The notes: a model not told the origin generated them from the sequence alone. A stretch of DNA of 64,000 nucleotides from an uncultured Jannaschia sp. (GCF_947494055.1 NZ_CANLTR010000001.1:186001-250000); one strand, 5' to 3'. Counted from the first letter of the stretch, positions 37,871-47,541 are shown. Made by a program: numbers and translations.

Positions 37871-39129
37871 GCTGGCTGCACGCCAACGGCGACGGCTGGC
37901 CCGGCACGCTCTACGACGAGGGGCTGCCGCCCGCGCCGGAGCATCCGCCGCTCCGGGGTCGGCGCACGGCCGATCTCTGCGTCGTGGGGGGCGGGATCAC
38001 CGGGCTGTCGGCGGCGCTCCACGCGGCACGGGCGGGCATGTCGGTCGTGGTGCTGGAGGCGCAGCGCGTGGGCTGGGGCGCGTCGGGGCGCAACGGCGGG
38101 CAGATCGGGCGCGGGTTTAACTGGTCGCAGCGGCAGCTGGAGGCGAAGCTGGGCGAGCGGACGGCCCGGGCGCTGTGGGAGCTGTCGGAGGAGGCGGTGC
38201 GGACGACGCGGGAGGCGCTGCCGCCGGAGGCGGGGCACCGGTCGGGCATCCTGACGGCGGCGCGCTCGGACGGGGAGCGGGCGCGGATCGCGGCGGATGC
38301 CGAATGGATGAACGAACGCTACGGGACCGACGCGCGGGTGCTGGACCGCGACGAGATCGCGGCGGCGATCGGGACGCGGGCCTATGCGGGCGGCGTGCTC
38401 GACCGGGTGGGCGGCACCTGCAACCCGCTGGCCTATATCCGGGCGCTGGCGCGGCAGGCCACCGAGGCGGGCGCGGCGATCCACGAACGGTCGGAAGTGC
38501 ACCGCATCCACGGGACGGAGGTGGCGACGGCGCAGGGGGCCATCGCCGCGCGGTTCGTGCTGCACGCGACGAACGGGTATTCGCCGCACCTGACCGGGCC
38601 CACGGCGGCGCGGGTGCTGCCGATCAACAACTACATCGCAGCGACCGCGCCGGTGCCGGGGGCCGAGGGGAGGGACGGCTTCGCGGTGGCCGACGACCGC
38701 TTCGTGGTGAACTACTTCCGGTGGACGCCGGAGGGGCGGCTCATCTACGGCGGCGGCGAGAGCTACGGCCGCCGCTTCCCGCGCGACATACCGTCAAAGG
38801 TCCGCGCCAACCTCGTCCGCGTCTATCCGGAACTGGCGGAGGTGGAGCTGACCCATGCCTGGGGCGGCACGCTCGCGGTGACGGCGACGCGCCTGCCGTA
38901 TCTGGCGGAGGTGGCGCCGGGCGTCTTCGCGGCGGGGGGCTATGCCGGGCACGGGCTGGCGCTGGCGGGCCTCGCGGGGCAGGTAGCGGTCGAGGCGATG
39001 CGGGGCGAGCGCACCCGCCTCGACCTCCTCGCGCACCTCCCTGTGCCGGCGTTACCGGGCGGGCGGATCTTCGGGCCGTGGGCGGCGCAGGCGGGGATGG
39101 TTTTGGGGGCGATGCGCGATCGGCTTTAG
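37867..39129 (+). CDS. puuB: FAD-dependent oxidoreductase, gamma-glutamylputrescine oxidase-like
   Basis: A 420-residue DAO-family flavoprotein. The FAD-binding fold is at about residues 38-58 (CVVGGGITGLSAALHAARAG), followed by QRVGWGASGRNGGQIG, the hallmark of PuuB/OrdL enzymes. NYFRWTPEGRLIYGGGESYG and the C-terminal GGYAGHGLALAGLAGQV complete it. PuuB oxidises gamma-glutamylputrescine to the aldehyde with release of ammonia and H2O2. It is the last gene of the operon; the next step (PuuC aldehyde dehydrogenase) is not encoded here. Confidence 0.9.
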   Translation: MSWLHANGDGWPGTLYDEGLPPAPEHPPLRGRRTADLCVVGGGITGLSAALHAARAGMSVVVLEAQRVGWGASGRNGGQIGRGFNWSQRQLEAKLGERTARALWELSEEAVRTTREALPPEAGHRSGILTAARSDGERARIAADAEWMNERYGTDARVLDRDEIAAAIGTRAYAGGVLDRVGGTCNPLAYIRALARQATEAGAAIHERSEVHRIHGTEVATAQGAIAARFVLHATNGYSPHLTGPTAARVLPINNYIAATAPVPGAEGRDGFAVADDRFVVNYFRWTPEGRLIYGGGESYGRRFPRDIPSKVRANLVRVYPELAEVELTHAWGGTLAVTATRLPYLAEVAPGVFAAGGYAGHGLALAGLAGQVAVEAMRGERTRLDLLAHLPVPALPGGRIFGPWAAQAGMVLGAMRDRL

Positions 39130-39133
39130 CCGA

Positions 39134-39158
39134 CCGATCGCTCCGGTGGAGCGATCGG
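39134..39158 (+). terminator. Terminator of the amine utilisation operon
   Basis: CCGATCGCTCC-GGT-GGAGCGATCGG, a perfect 11-bp stem beginning 5 bp after the oxidase stop. Confidence 0.65.
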
Positions 39159-39520
39159 AGCGCAGAGCGCCCGAAGCGCAAGCGGAGGGCTTAGAATCGG
39201 TTTTGATCCTCCTGCGTATGCAGGGGCCGAAACGGAGGCACCCGCCCGGCCGAGGGGGGCGTGGAACACGCCCGCCGTGGGGGCGGACGGGCGTGTGCCG
39301 GGCCGCCGGCCGACCCAGCTTTGTGGGTGTGGTGAGATCCAGCATCGAGTGGACTGGGGGTCCGATGGAGCGGCCAAACCGAACATCCCGCCCATATGGA
39401 ATGGGCCGACTTTCAATAAATAAAATGCAAGGGGGAGGGCCGGGCGAAGTCTACAGTTGCGCGAATGACGAAGAACGACCGGTGGGTTGACCTAACTCTA
39501 CGCTATGCAACGTCAACTCA
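39159..39520. other. Intergenic region with a base-composition switch
   Basis: About 360 bp. The first ~220 bp are GC-rich like the rest of the window. From about 39390 (CCCATATGGAATGGG, then TTTCAATAAATAAAATGC) the composition becomes markedly AT-richer and stays so through the TIR-like gene. No gene or terminal repeat was identified at the switch; a weak 5-bp stem (CCCAT...ATGGG) lies there. Confidence 0.5.
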
Positions 39521-40342
39521 TCAAAATGCGTTGTTAAGATCAATATTAAGGCCAGCAGCTTTCATTTCCCTAGCCAGAGCACCCTTCCATGCTCCGGCAC
39601 CATCTATAAGGTGATATATTATCCCATGAAAGTCGGACGGAATTTCAACATCTTTGTCGCGCAGAACCACGACACGTTCCCTTCCTATTTTAGCAACAAA
39701 GTAACCTAACTCCAAGACTGCGTTCTGTCTTGCTCTGGGCTTTAACTGTTTATTATCGACCTCCTCAAGAGATCCCCCCATATCGTCCGCTGTAAATAGT
39801 ATTACTGCGAATGATGCTGAAGATTCCTCTTCGAACTTCTCGATTATTGTTCGACCCCTGTTCGGTTCATCTCTCAATACAACGGGTTGAAGCCTAAGCT
39901 TATGAACCAGTAGTTCTACCTGATGTGTTGCCGCGTCACGGTGACCGTGAACTATAAAGACGCGTTCTTGACCATCACTTATTGGCCGAACAGGATGCGA
40001 GAGTCTTTCAGTTATCTCGCGTGTCTGATCCAGCTCCGACGAACTTCCAAAAAGTCTTATTACCCTCAAAACGCGTCGTATTCTTATACCCAGATCTTCT
40101 AAATCTTGACTTTGATACTGATACTGATCCTCACCAATCCGTAGATCGTTTAGCTTTGCAAATAGTTCTTCAGGCTCACGGGCGCGCGCATAATCTACTG
40201 CATCCTCCAAAAGTTCTTTGAACATTCTCCATAAACGAGTCTTTTCTTCGTTTTGGTATGATGCGTAATCTTGGTTGTTTCTTTCAAACTCAACGGAATC
40301 TAATAGATTCTGAAATTCGTTGAAGAACTCGTGCATACTCAT
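39521..40342 (-). CDS. TIR-like (PF10137-type, CAP12/PycTIR-like) predicted NAD-/nucleotide-binding effector
   Basis: A protein of 273 residues. Residues ~1-120 are charged and helical ([24 protein letters not shown]-type and [18 protein letters not shown] segments). Residues ~127-273 form a TIR-like domain: [20 protein letters not shown] (127-146), [17 protein letters not shown] with candidate catalytic Glu158, [13 protein letters not shown], and the family hallmark [19 protein letters not shown] (193-211). In CBASS Cap12 and Pycsar PycTIR this domain degrades NAD+ during phage defence; no cyclase gene is adjacent. The gene is far AT-richer than all neighbours and uses ATA, TTA and AGA codons, so it was probably acquired. 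ATG 40342 is chosen because it overlaps the thyX stop (ATGA). Confidence 0.85.
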   Translation of the reverse strand: MSMHEFFNEFQNLLDSVEFERNNQDYASYQNEEKTRLWRMFKELLEDAVDYARAREPEELFAKLNDLRIGEDQYQYQSQDLEDLGIRIRRVLRVIRLFGSSSELDQTREITERLSHPVRPISDGQERVFIVHGHRDAATHQVELLVHKLRLQPVVLRDEPNRGRTIIEKFEEESSASFAVILFTADDMGGSLEEVDNKQLKPRARQNAVLELGYFVAKIGRERVVVLRDKDVEIPSDFHGIIYHLIDGAGAWKGALAREMKAAGLNIDLNNAF

Positions 40343-41241
40343 AATGCGATTGTCCCCATAAACTCCCGCCACTCCCCCTTAGACATCCCGGACGTCTCCT
40401 GCGTCACCTCCTCGCCCGCCAGCATCCGCCGCACGCACTCGACCCCCCGGGCGGAGAGCGACGCGCCGCCCAGCCGGTAATCCTCGAAGGCCGCGTAGGC
40501 GGCGGGGACCCAGTCGCGGACGATCTCGCAGAGCGCCTCGGCGTAGACGCGGATTTCCATCTGGGCGTGGGGGTCGGCGCGCAGGCGCAGGAAGTGGAAC
40601 AGGTTGTGCAGGTCCACCTTCCAGTACCATTGCGTGTAGACGTTCGCCGGCAGGTTCATCCGCGCCAGCTCCCGCGCGAGACCCTGCTGGCCCTCCTGCG
40701 AGATCATCGCCTCGTAATGGTCGTAGGCGCGGTTCGCGTCGTCGCGGAGCCAGTCGAGCACCCGCGCCGCCTCCTCCCCCTCGAGCGCCGCGCCCCGGCC
40801 CTGGTTGTTGACCTCCGACTGCGCGGCGAGGTGTTCGGGCGCGGGGATGTAGAACTCCCGGTCGAGGATCGAGTAGCGGGCGGAATATTCGTTCACGTTG
40901 GCGGTGCGGTGGCGGATCCATTGCCGCGCCACGAAGACCGGCAGCTTCACGTGCAGCTTGACCTCGCACATCTCGAACGGCGTCGAGTGCCAATGCCGCA
41001 TCAGGTAGCGGATCAGGCCCGTGTCGCTCGAGACGGCCTTGGTGCCGCGCCCGTAGCTCACCCGCGCGGCCTGACAGATCGCCGCGTCGTCGCCCATGTA
41101 GTCCACCACCCGGATCATCCCGTGGTCGAGCACGGAATGGGCGGTGTGGAGGTGGCGCTCCATCCCCTCGGCCACGGCGCGCAGCGTAGGGGTGGGCGTC
41201 GCGCGAAGCTCCTCGATCTCGGCCAGCTGTTCCGGTGTCAT
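40339..41241 (-). CDS. thyX: FAD-dependent thymidylate synthase
   Basis: A 300-residue flavin-dependent enzyme making dTMP from dUMP with methylenetetrahydrofolate and NADPH. The ThyX motif is visible as [15 protein letters not shown] (about residue 108), preceded by [20 protein letters not shown], with the C-terminal [20 protein letters not shown] and [16 protein letters not shown]. The last codons (GTIAL) lie at the border of the AT-rich DNA; the native C-terminus may have been slightly altered. The TGA overlaps the ATG of the TIR-like gene downstream. Confidence 0.96.
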   Translation of the reverse strand: MTPEQLAEIEELRATPTPTLRAVAEGMERHLHTAHSVLDHGMIRVVDYMGDDAAICQAARVSYGRGTKAVSSDTGLIRYLMRHWHSTPFEMCEVKLHVKLPVFVARQWIRHRTANVNEYSARYSILDREFYIPAPEHLAAQSEVNNQGRGAALEGEEAARVLDWLRDDANRAYDHYEAMISQEGQQGLARELARMNLPANVYTQWYWKVDLHNLFHFLRLRADPHAQMEIRVYAEALCEIVRDWVPAAYAAFEDYRLGGASLSARGVECVRRMLAGEEVTQETSGMSKGEWREFMGTIAL

Positions 41242-41361
41242 GTCGTCCCTCGCATCGGTTCCACGGGGAGGCTACAGGGCACCTTGCGCGCGGGACAGAG
41301 GGGCGGCGTGATTTCGAGCGCCCGCGTCCTAGGTGCCGCGGGGAACAGGAATGGAGGGCAT

Positions 41362-41796
41362 ATGCCGACGACTTATCTGCACACCATGGTCCGGGTGAAG
41401 GACCTCGACGCGACGATGGATTTCTTCAGGATGCTGGGGCTCACCGAGCGCCGCCGGATCGAGAACGAGAACGGCCGCTTCACCCTCGTCTTCATGTGCC
41501 CGCCCGAGCAGGCCGACGGAAAGGCGGACGTGGAGCTGACCTACAACTGGGACGGCGACGACAAGCTGCCGGACGATTCGCGGCATTTCGGGCATCTGGC
41601 CTACACGGTGGACGACATCTACGAGATGTGCCGGACGCTGCAGGAGGCGGGCGTGACCATCAACCGGCCGCCGCGGGACGGGCACATGGCCTTCGTGCGC
41701 TCCCCCGACAACGTGTCGATCGAACTGCTTCAGGCGGGCGACGCGAAGGAACCGCAGGAGCCGTGGGCGAGCATGGAGAATACCGGCCACTGGTAA
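41362..41796 (+). CDS. gloA: VOC-family protein, lactoylglutathione lyase (glyoxalase I)-like
   Basis: The 144-residue metalloenzyme has two beta-alpha-beta-beta-beta modules. Metal/substrate positions typical of GloA are visible: YLHTMVRVKDLDATMDFFRM (metal His), FTLVFMCPPEQADGKADVEL, SRHFGHLAYTVDDIYEMCRT (second His) and SPDNVSIELLQ (metal Glu). Glyoxalase I converts the methylglyoxal-glutathione adduct to S-lactoylglutathione. Start ATG 41362 has GGAGG upstream (41353-41357). Divergent from thyX. Confidence 0.9.
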   Translation: MPTTYLHTMVRVKDLDATMDFFRMLGLTERRRIENENGRFTLVFMCPPEQADGKADVELTYNWDGDDKLPDDSRHFGHLAYTVDDIYEMCRTLQEAGVTINRPPRDGHMAFVRSPDNVSIELLQAGDAKEPQEPWASMENTGHW

Positions 41797-41839
41797 GGGG
41801 CCTCGCCGTCGATCCGGGCCTGTCGCTCACAGAGGACAG

Positions 41840-41861
41840 CGCCCGGCCTTGCGGTCGGGCG
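41840..41861 (+). terminator. Hairpin between convergent genes (gloA / Mth938-like)
   Basis: CGCCCGGCC-TTGC-GGTCGGGCG, a 9-bp stem with one G-T pair, 44 bp after gloA and 42 bp from the opposing stop. Confidence 0.5.
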
Positions 41862-41902
41862 GACGGGTCACGCGCGATGGTTCGGGCAGTTGATCCGTTG
41901 CC

Positions 41903-42259
41903 CTAGTCCACGGGAAGGACGGCCGCGGCGACGCGCCGGCCTTCCCCCACCAGCACGTTGTAAGTGCGGCAGGCGGCGGGCGTGCTCATCGCCTCGAGCC
42001 CCAGACCCGTCGCCTCCACCGCTTCGCGGAGCTCGCGTGGGATGTGGGCGATCTCGGTGCCGGTGCCGACGAAGATCACGTCCACCTGCCCGGCGAAGGC
42101 GGTGAGCGCGTCCGCATCCGCGTAGCCGCCCCAGCCGCGCAGGCCGCCGGGGTGGACGATCACCGCGCCTTCCACCACGTCACCGCCGACGCGGAAAAAG
42201 CCGGGGCCGTAGCCGTCGAAGGGGCGGGCGTCGTCGAAAGTCATCTCGGTCAGTTGCAT
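41903..42259 (-). CDS. Mth938-like domain protein (DUF498)
   Basis: A 118-residue Mth938/NDUFAF3-fold protein: IDGYGPG-type start (FDGYGPGFFRVGGDVVEGAV), DVIFVGTGTEIAHIP and GLGLEAMSTPAACRTYNVLV with the EGR-R-AAA end. The mitochondrial relative NDUFAF3 assists complex I assembly; in Rhodobacteraceae this gene commonly sits at the end of the secDF operon, as here. Function in bacteria is not established. Confidence 0.88.
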   Translation of the reverse strand: MQLTEMTFDDARPFDGYGPGFFRVGGDVVEGAVIVHPGGLRGWGGYADADALTAFAGQVDVIFVGTGTEIAHIPRELREAVEATGLGLEAMSTPAACRTYNVLVGEGRRVAAAVLPVD

Positions 42260-42283
42260 GGGGGTCGAGTTAGGGCCCGGGGC

Positions 42284-43036
42284 TCAGTCGAACAAGGGCA
42301 GACCCGCCACCACCGCCGCCGCGACGACGAGATGGGCAAGCGTGCGATAGAGCCGCTCCGCCTCCGGCCGGAACAGCGCGGCGCCCACCAGCGTGGCGAG
42401 CATGTAGACTGGCAGGAGGACGAGGCCGACCCCGACGGCGCGGGCCGGCAGGGCGTCCTGCAGCCAGAGAAGCGGCAGGAAGGCGCAGTTCACGACCGTC
42501 AGGAAGGTCGAGACGTTGGCGCGCATCCGACCCGCCCCGTCGCCCGAGGCCAGCGTCGTCAGGATCACCACCGGGCCGAGCAGCCCCGTCGCGCCGCCGA
42601 CCAAGCCCGCCGCCGCGCCGAGGGATAGGCGCGGCGCGGGGCCGGAGCCGAGGCGCAGCTTCCAGCCCGACAGGACCGCCGCGAGCGTTCCCGCCACGAT
42701 GAGGCACATCGCCCAGCGGAGCGGGACCGGGTCGGCCCGCGCGAGAAGCCAGATCCCGGCCGGCATCGTCGCCACTGCGGCCAGTATCATCCATGTCGTG
42801 GCGCGCCGCTCCGATTGCGCCCATGTCCGCGGCAGCATGGTGACGACCGAGCCCATGCCGATCAGCGACATGATCGCGACCGCCGCTTCGGGCGGAACGA
42901 CGCTGGCGGCGATCGGAAGGAAGATGAGCGCGGTCCCGAAACCGGCGAAGCCGAAGCAGAGCCCGGCGACGATGGTGGCGATCAGCAGCCAGACCAGCCC
43001 CGGCTCCGCCAGGGCCGATCCGAGCGCGTCAGGCAT
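42284..43036 (-). CDS. Sulfite exporter TauE/SafE-family membrane protein
   Basis: A 250-residue protein with about eight helices and the two TauE/SafE repeats: ATIVAGLCFGFAGFGTALIF (N-repeat with FAGFG) and GAAAGLVGGATGLLGPVVIL (C-repeat with GGxxGxxGP). It probably moves a small organosulphur or carboxylate anion across the inner membrane; substrate unknown. ATG 43036 is chosen over a TTG at 43048; it overlaps the secF stop by 8 bp, so it belongs to the yajC-secDF transcript. Confidence 0.88.
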   Translation of the reverse strand: MPDALGSALAEPGLVWLLIATIVAGLCFGFAGFGTALIFLPIAASVVPPEAAVAIMSLIGMGSVVTMLPRTWAQSERRATTWMILAAVATMPAGIWLLARADPVPLRWAMCLIVAGTLAAVLSGWKLRLGSGPAPRLSLGAAAGLVGGATGLLGPVVILTTLASGDGAGRMRANVSTFLTVVNCAFLPLLWLQDALPARAVGVGLVLLPVYMLATLVGAALFRPEAERLYRTLAHLVVAAAVVAGLPLFD

Positions 43037-43994
43037 CGATGTCGGCAAATTGCGTGCCCGCCTCGGAGGGCTTCTTCGGGTCGCGGTCGATGCCGAGCAT
43101 CAGGACGATGTTCTTGGCGACGTAGACCGAGGAATAAGTGCCGACGATGATGCCCCACAGGATCGCGAAGACGAATCCCCGGATCACGTCGCCGCCGAGG
43201 ATCAGGAGCGCAAGAAGCGCGATCAGCGTGGTGCCGGAGGTCATCAACGTCCGGCTCAGCGTCTCGTTGACGGCGCGGTTCATGACCTCGATCAGCGGCG
43301 TCTTCTTGAACTTGATGAGGTTCTCGCGGAGCCGGTCGAAGATCACGACCGTGTCGTTGATCGAATAACCGATGATTGTGAGAAGCGCCGCGATCGTGGC
43401 GAGGTCGAAGCGGATCTGCAGGAGCGAGAACAACCCGATCGTTACGATCACGTCGTGGAACAGGGCGGCAACGGCGCCGACCGAGAACTGCCATTCGAAA
43501 CGCAGCCAGATATAGACGAGGATCGCGAGCAGCGAGGCGCCGACCGCGAGGAGCGCGGTGGTGATGAGCTCGCCGGAGACCTTCGGCCCGACAGATTCGA
43601 CCGACGGGAAGGTGATCGAGGAATCGACCTCCTGCAGCGCCGTCTCCACCGCGGCGATCGTGTCGGCGGTGACCGCCTCCGCCCCCTCCTGCGCCTGGAT
43701 GCGGATTTGCGCGACGTTCTGGTCGGCCTCGAAGGTCGGGTCGAACACCTCCGTGATCGTGACGTCGCCGAGCCCCAGCGGCGCGATCGCGTCGCGGTAA
43801 GCACCGACGTCGACGCTCTCCGCGCTCTCGGTGCGGATCGTCGTGCCGCCGAGGAAGTCGATACCGAAGTTCAGCCCGATGGAGAGCCAGATGACGAGGC
43901 TCGCGATCACCGCCACGACCGACGCGCCGAAGGTGAGGTTGCGGTACTTGAAAAAGTCCCAGTTCGTCTCGTCGGGAACCAGTTTCAGGCGCAT
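43029..43994 (-). CDS. secF: Protein translocase subunit SecF
   Basis: A 321-residue membrane protein with six helices and one large periplasmic domain. Signatures are FGIDFLGGTTIRTESAESVD after helix 1, FEWQFSVGAVAALFHDVIVT, YSINDTVVIFDRLRENLIKF and MTSGTTLIALLALLILGGD. SecDF uses the proton motive force to pull substrates from SecYEG. Start is 1 bp after the secD stop. Confidence 0.96.
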   Translation of the reverse strand: MRLKLVPDETNWDFFKYRNLTFGASVVAVIASLVIWLSIGLNFGIDFLGGTTIRTESAESVDVGAYRDAIAPLGLGDVTITEVFDPTFEADQNVAQIRIQAQEGAEAVTADTIAAVETALQEVDSSITFPSVESVGPKVSGELITTALLAVGASLLAILVYIWLRFEWQFSVGAVAALFHDVIVTIGLFSLLQIRFDLATIAALLTIIGYSINDTVVIFDRLRENLIKFKKTPLIEVMNRAVNETLSRTLMTSGTTLIALLALLILGGDVIRGFVFAILWGIIVGTYSSVYVAKNIVLMLGIDRDPKKPSEAGTQFADIDA

Positions 43995-43995
43995 G

Positions 43996-45660
43996 TCAGA
44001 CCTCGATCTGCTTGGGACGGCGGCGCTCGAACCAGAGCACGATCAGAAGTCGCGTGACGAAGATCGCCGTGAAGACGGATGTCAGGATGCCGATGCCCAG
44101 CGTCACCGCGAAGCCGCGGACGGGGCCGGATCCCAGCAGGAACAGGATCACCGCGATGATGAAGGTGGTGATGTTGGCGTCCACGATCGCCGAGAGCGCC
44201 CGCTCGTAGCCCAGCTCGATGGCGCGGGCGGGACCGCGGGCGGTCTTCAGTTCCTCGCGGATGCGCTCGAAGACGAGGACGTTGGCATCGACCGCCATGC
44301 CGATCGTGAGCACGATCCCGGCAATGCCCGGCAACGTCAGCGTGCCGCCGATGAGGCTCAGGATGCCGAAGATCAGCAGGACGTTCACGCCGAGCGCGAC
44401 CGTCGCGAACACGCCGAAGAGCCCGTAGCTCGCGATCATCAAGACGACGACGGCGACCATCGCGACGATGGAGGCGACCTTGCCGGCGTCGATGCTGTCC
44501 TGCCCGAGCTGCGGCCCGATCGTGCGCTCCTCCAGGAAGGTCATCTCGGCGGGAAGCGCGCCGGCGCGCAGCAGGATGGCGAGGCGGTTCGCCTCCTCCA
44601 CGTCGAAATTGCCGGTGATCTGGCCTGAACCGCCGGTGATCGCCTCGTTGATGCGCGGCGCGGTCACGACCTCCTCGTCGAGAACGATCGCGAAGGGCGC
44701 GCCCACGTTCTCGGCCGTGTAGACGCCGAAGGCGCGCGCGCCGGCCGGGTTGAAGCGGAAGGTGACGGCGGGCCGGCCGTTCTGGTCGAAGCCGGGCTGG
44801 CTGTCCACGAGATCGTCACCGGTGACGACGGGCGTGCGCTCCAGCGTGTAGAACTCGCCATCGTCGTCGAGCGACCGCACGAGGAGTTGGTTGCCGTCGA
44901 CCCGCGCGTTCGGGTCCGTGCCGCGACTGACGACCGGGTGGAACGTCAGGCGCGCGGTGGTTCCGATCAGCGCCTTGAGCTCCTGCGCGGAACCGATGCC
45001 GGGCACCTGGATCAGGATGCGGTCCTCGCCCTGACGCTGAATCGTCGGCTCCCGCGTGCCGGCTTCGTCGACGCGGCGGCGAATGATCTCGAGCGACTGC
45101 TCCATCGTGCGGTCGTCGGTCGCCGCCCGCTCCGCTTCCGAGAGTTGCAGCGTCAGCGTGTCGCCCGAGCCACTCACCTCGATGTCGTTCTGACCGACCC
45201 CGCCGAGCGAGACGATGGGCTGCGCCAGTGCGCGCACGGCGTCGACGGCGGCCTGAAGCCCTTCGGGCCGGCTGATGCGGACCTGAAGCGTGCCGGGCGC
45301 GCCGTCCTGCCGGCGGATCGTGCCGACCTCGTCGCGCAGGGACCGGAGCGTGTCGCGCACCTCGGGCCAATAGCCGTCGATCCGGCCCGCGTAGACGTCG
45401 CCGAGCTGCACCTCGGCCAGAAGATGCGCGCCCCCGCGCAGGTCGAGGCCCAGATTCATCAGCGATGCGGGGAGCCAGTCGGGCCAGGCCGCGCGCCCCG
45501 CGGTCAGATCCGGCGTCTCGACCGAGCCGCGCTCCAGGGCGGTCACGGCGTCGTTGTGGCGCTCGACGCGGGAATAGAACGCGTTGGGCAGCGCCAACGC
45601 CAGACCCGCGAGGCAGACGACGAGAATCGTCAATCGCTTCCAGAGCGCGATCTGGAGCAT
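43996..45660 (-). CDS. secD: Protein translocase subunit SecD
   Basis: The 554-residue partner of SecF. N-terminal helix ([20 protein letters not shown]), the periplasmic P1 region starting [21 protein letters not shown]-domain [40 protein letters not shown], and the membrane half with [19 protein letters not shown] (proton-pathway Asp) and [21 protein letters not shown]. Order yajC-secD-secF is canonical. Confidence 0.97.
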   Translation of the reverse strand: MLQIALWKRLTILVVCLAGLALALPNAFYSRVERHNDAVTALERGSVETPDLTAGRAAWPDWLPASLMNLGLDLRGGAHLLAEVQLGDVYAGRIDGYWPEVRDTLRSLRDEVGTIRRQDGAPGTLQVRISRPEGLQAAVDAVRALAQPIVSLGGVGQNDIEVSGSGDTLTLQLSEAERAATDDRTMEQSLEIIRRRVDEAGTREPTIQRQGEDRILIQVPGIGSAQELKALIGTTARLTFHPVVSRGTDPNARVDGNQLLVRSLDDDGEFYTLERTPVVTGDDLVDSQPGFDQNGRPAVTFRFNPAGARAFGVYTAENVGAPFAIVLDEEVVTAPRINEAITGGSGQITGNFDVEEANRLAILLRAGALPAEMTFLEERTIGPQLGQDSIDAGKVASIVAMVAVVVLMIASYGLFGVFATVALGVNVLLIFGILSLIGGTLTLPGIAGIVLTIGMAVDANVLVFERIREELKTARGPARAIELGYERALSAIVDANITTFIIAVILFLLGSGPVRGFAVTLGIGILTSVFTAIFVTRLLIVLWFERRRPKQIEV

Positions 45661-45661
45661 G

Positions 45662-45982
45662 TCAGGTGGCCGGATCGGTCTTGGAAAGGACCTGCGCGAC
45701 CGTGGCGCGGACGATGCGCACGCGCACGCCGTCGGCGATCTCCACCTCGATCTCGTTGTCGTCCTTGACCTTGCTCACCTTGCCGACGATGCCGCCCTGC
45801 GTGACGACCTGATCGCCCCGGCGAAGGGCTGCGACCATGGCGCGATGCTCCTTCACCTTCTTCTGCTGCGGGCGGATCAGGAGGAAGTACATGATCGCGA
45901 AGATCAGGATGAGGGGCACGAAACTCCCGAGCCCGGCGGCAGCGTCGGCCATCCCCTGCGCGTTGGCGGCGGTTACGAACAT
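45662..45982 (-). CDS. yajC: Preprotein translocase subunit YajC
   Basis: A 106-residue single-pass protein: helix [20 protein letters not shown] followed by the conserved [20 protein letters not shown] and [20 protein letters not shown]. YajC associates with SecDF and AcrB. Start ATG 45982 ([11 protein letters not shown]). It opens the secDF operon and is divergent from serS. Confidence 0.95.
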   Translation of the reverse strand: MFVTAANAQGMADAAAGLGSFVPLILIFAIMYFLLIRPQQKKVKEHRAMVAALRRGDQVVTQGGIVGKVSKVKDDNEIEVEIADGVRVRIVRATVAQVLSKTDPAT

Positions 45983-46147
45983 GTCCTATCCCTTCGGTTC
46001 CGGGGCATCGTGGCGCACCCCTGCCAGAAATCGTGGGCGAACCTATGCGCCGCATATCGGGCGTGCAAGCAGCGGTGGCAACCTCTGGCCGCGCGGGAAG
46101 CGCTGTGGCATGTCGCGGGCGACGCGACGACATCGGGGAACCGAGCC

Positions 46148-47440
46148 ATGCACGACATCCGCACCATCCGCGACGACCCTGCCGCCTTCGACGCCGCGCT
46201 GGCGCGTCGGGGACTGGCGCCAGTCTCGGCCGACCTGCTCGCTCTCGACGAGACGCGCCGCCGCGCGATCACCGGGGCGGAGGCCGCGCTGGCGGATCGC
46301 AACGCCGCCTCGAAGCAGGTGGGCGCCGCCAAGGCCGCGGGCGACGACGCGGAGTTCGAGCGGCTGCGCGTGCTCGTCGCCGCCAAGAAGGACGAGATCG
46401 CGGCCCTCGAGGACGAGGCACGGAAAGCCGACGAGGCCTTGCGCGCCGCGCTTCTCGAGATCCCGAACCTGCCGGATGCCGACGTCCCCGACGGCAAGGA
46501 CGAGGCCGACAATGTCGAGATCGCCCGCTGGGGCGAGCCCGCGACCTTCGACTTCGCTGCGAAGGAGCATTTCGAGATCGCGGGCGTGATCCCGGGCATG
46601 GATTTCGAGACCGCCGCCAAGCTCTCGGGCAGCCGCTTCGTCCTGCTCCGCGGCGCGGTCGCACGCATCCACCGGGCGCTCGCGCAGTTCATGCTGGATA
46701 CGCATGTGGCCGAGAACGGGCTGATGGAGCACATGACCCCCGTACTGGTGCGCGACGACGCGATGCTCGGCACCGACAAGCTGCCGAAATTCGGCGACGA
46801 CAGTTTCCTGACGCGCGAGGGCTACTGGCTCATCCCGACCTCCGAGGTCACGCTGACCTATTCCATTGCCGGGGACGTGCTGGACGAGGCCGCCTTGCCC
46901 CGCCGCATGGTCGCGCACACGCTCTGCTTCCGCTCGGAAGCGGGCAGCGCCGGTCGGGACACGGCGGGGATGCTGCGCCAGCACCAGTTCGAGAAGGTGG
47001 AGATGGTATCGGTCACCCATCCCGACCGGTCGCGGGCGGAACTCGACCGGATGACCCGTTGCGCCGAGGGCATCCTCGAGCGGCTGGGCCTGCCCTACCG
47101 CACCGTCGTGCTCTGCACCGGCGACATGGGCTTCGGCGCGCGGCGCACCCACGACATCGAGGTCTGGCTGCCGGGCCAGGGCACCTACCGCGAGATCTCG
47201 TCCTGCTCGACCACCGGCGATTTCCAGGCCCGCCGGATGAACGCGCGGTTCCGCCCCGCGGGCGGCGGCAAGCCCGATTACGTCCACACGCTGAACGGCT
47301 CCAGCCTCGCGGTCGGCCGCTGCCTCATCGCGGTGCTCGAGAACGGCCAGCGTGCCGACGGTTCCGTCGCCCTGCCCGAGGTGCTCGGCCCTTGGCTCGG
47401 CGGCCGGCTGACGCTAACGGCCGAAGGCGAGCTGGTCTGA
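46148..47440 (+). CDS. serS: Serine-tRNA ligase
   Basis: This 430-residue class II synthetase begins with the N-terminal coiled-coil arm that grips tRNA-Ser (about 28-105, [20 protein letters not shown]). The core has motif 2 ([20 protein letters not shown] then FEKVEMV) and motif 3 ([20 protein letters not shown]). ATG 46148 gives the standard [15 protein letters not shown] start. Followed by a strong two-tier hairpin. Confidence 0.97.
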   Translation: MHDIRTIRDDPAAFDAALARRGLAPVSADLLALDETRRRAITGAEAALADRNAASKQVGAAKAAGDDAEFERLRVLVAAKKDEIAALEDEARKADEALRAALLEIPNLPDADVPDGKDEADNVEIARWGEPATFDFAAKEHFEIAGVIPGMDFETAAKLSGSRFVLLRGAVARIHRALAQFMLDTHVAENGLMEHMTPVLVRDDAMLGTDKLPKFGDDSFLTREGYWLIPTSEVTLTYSIAGDVLDEAALPRRMVAHTLCFRSEAGSAGRDTAGMLRQHQFEKVEMVSVTHPDRSRAELDRMTRCAEGILERLGLPYRTVVLCTGDMGFGARRTHDIEVWLPGQGTYREISSCSTTGDFQARRMNARFRPAGGGKPDYVHTLNGSSLAVGRCLIAVLENGQRADGSVALPEVLGPWLGGRLTLTAEGELV

Positions 47441-47449
47441 GCCGGGAAT

Positions 47450-47504
47450 GAGTATTTGAGCCAAGAAGAAGCGGGAATGCGCCTTCTTCTTGGTCCGAAT
47501 ACTC
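47450..47504 (+). terminator. Bidirectional terminator, serS / HAD phosphatase
   Basis: Two nested stems: outer GAGTATT (47450-47456) with AATACTC (47498-47504), inner CCAAGAAGAAG (47461-47471) with CTTCTTCTTGG (47483-47493). The A/T-rich inner stem supplies T tracts on both strands, and the genes converge here. Confidence 0.75.
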
Positions 47505-47541
47505 CCGCCGGAGGCTCCGCGACCCGCCCCCTGCGCCGCCG

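Noticed and set aside
39146..39490. 114-codon plus-strand frame after the oxidase gene
   Set aside because: It begins inside the terminator hairpin and crosses the composition boundary; the peptide shows no coding character.
39982..40221. Short plus-strand frame inside the AT-rich island
   Set aside because: Antisense to the TIR-like gene, which has a recognisable domain.
39521..40342. Full CBASS or Pycsar operon around the TIR-like gene
   Set aside because: The flanks are an amine oxidase and thyX/gloA; no CD-NTase or nucleotide cyclase is encoded within several kilobases.
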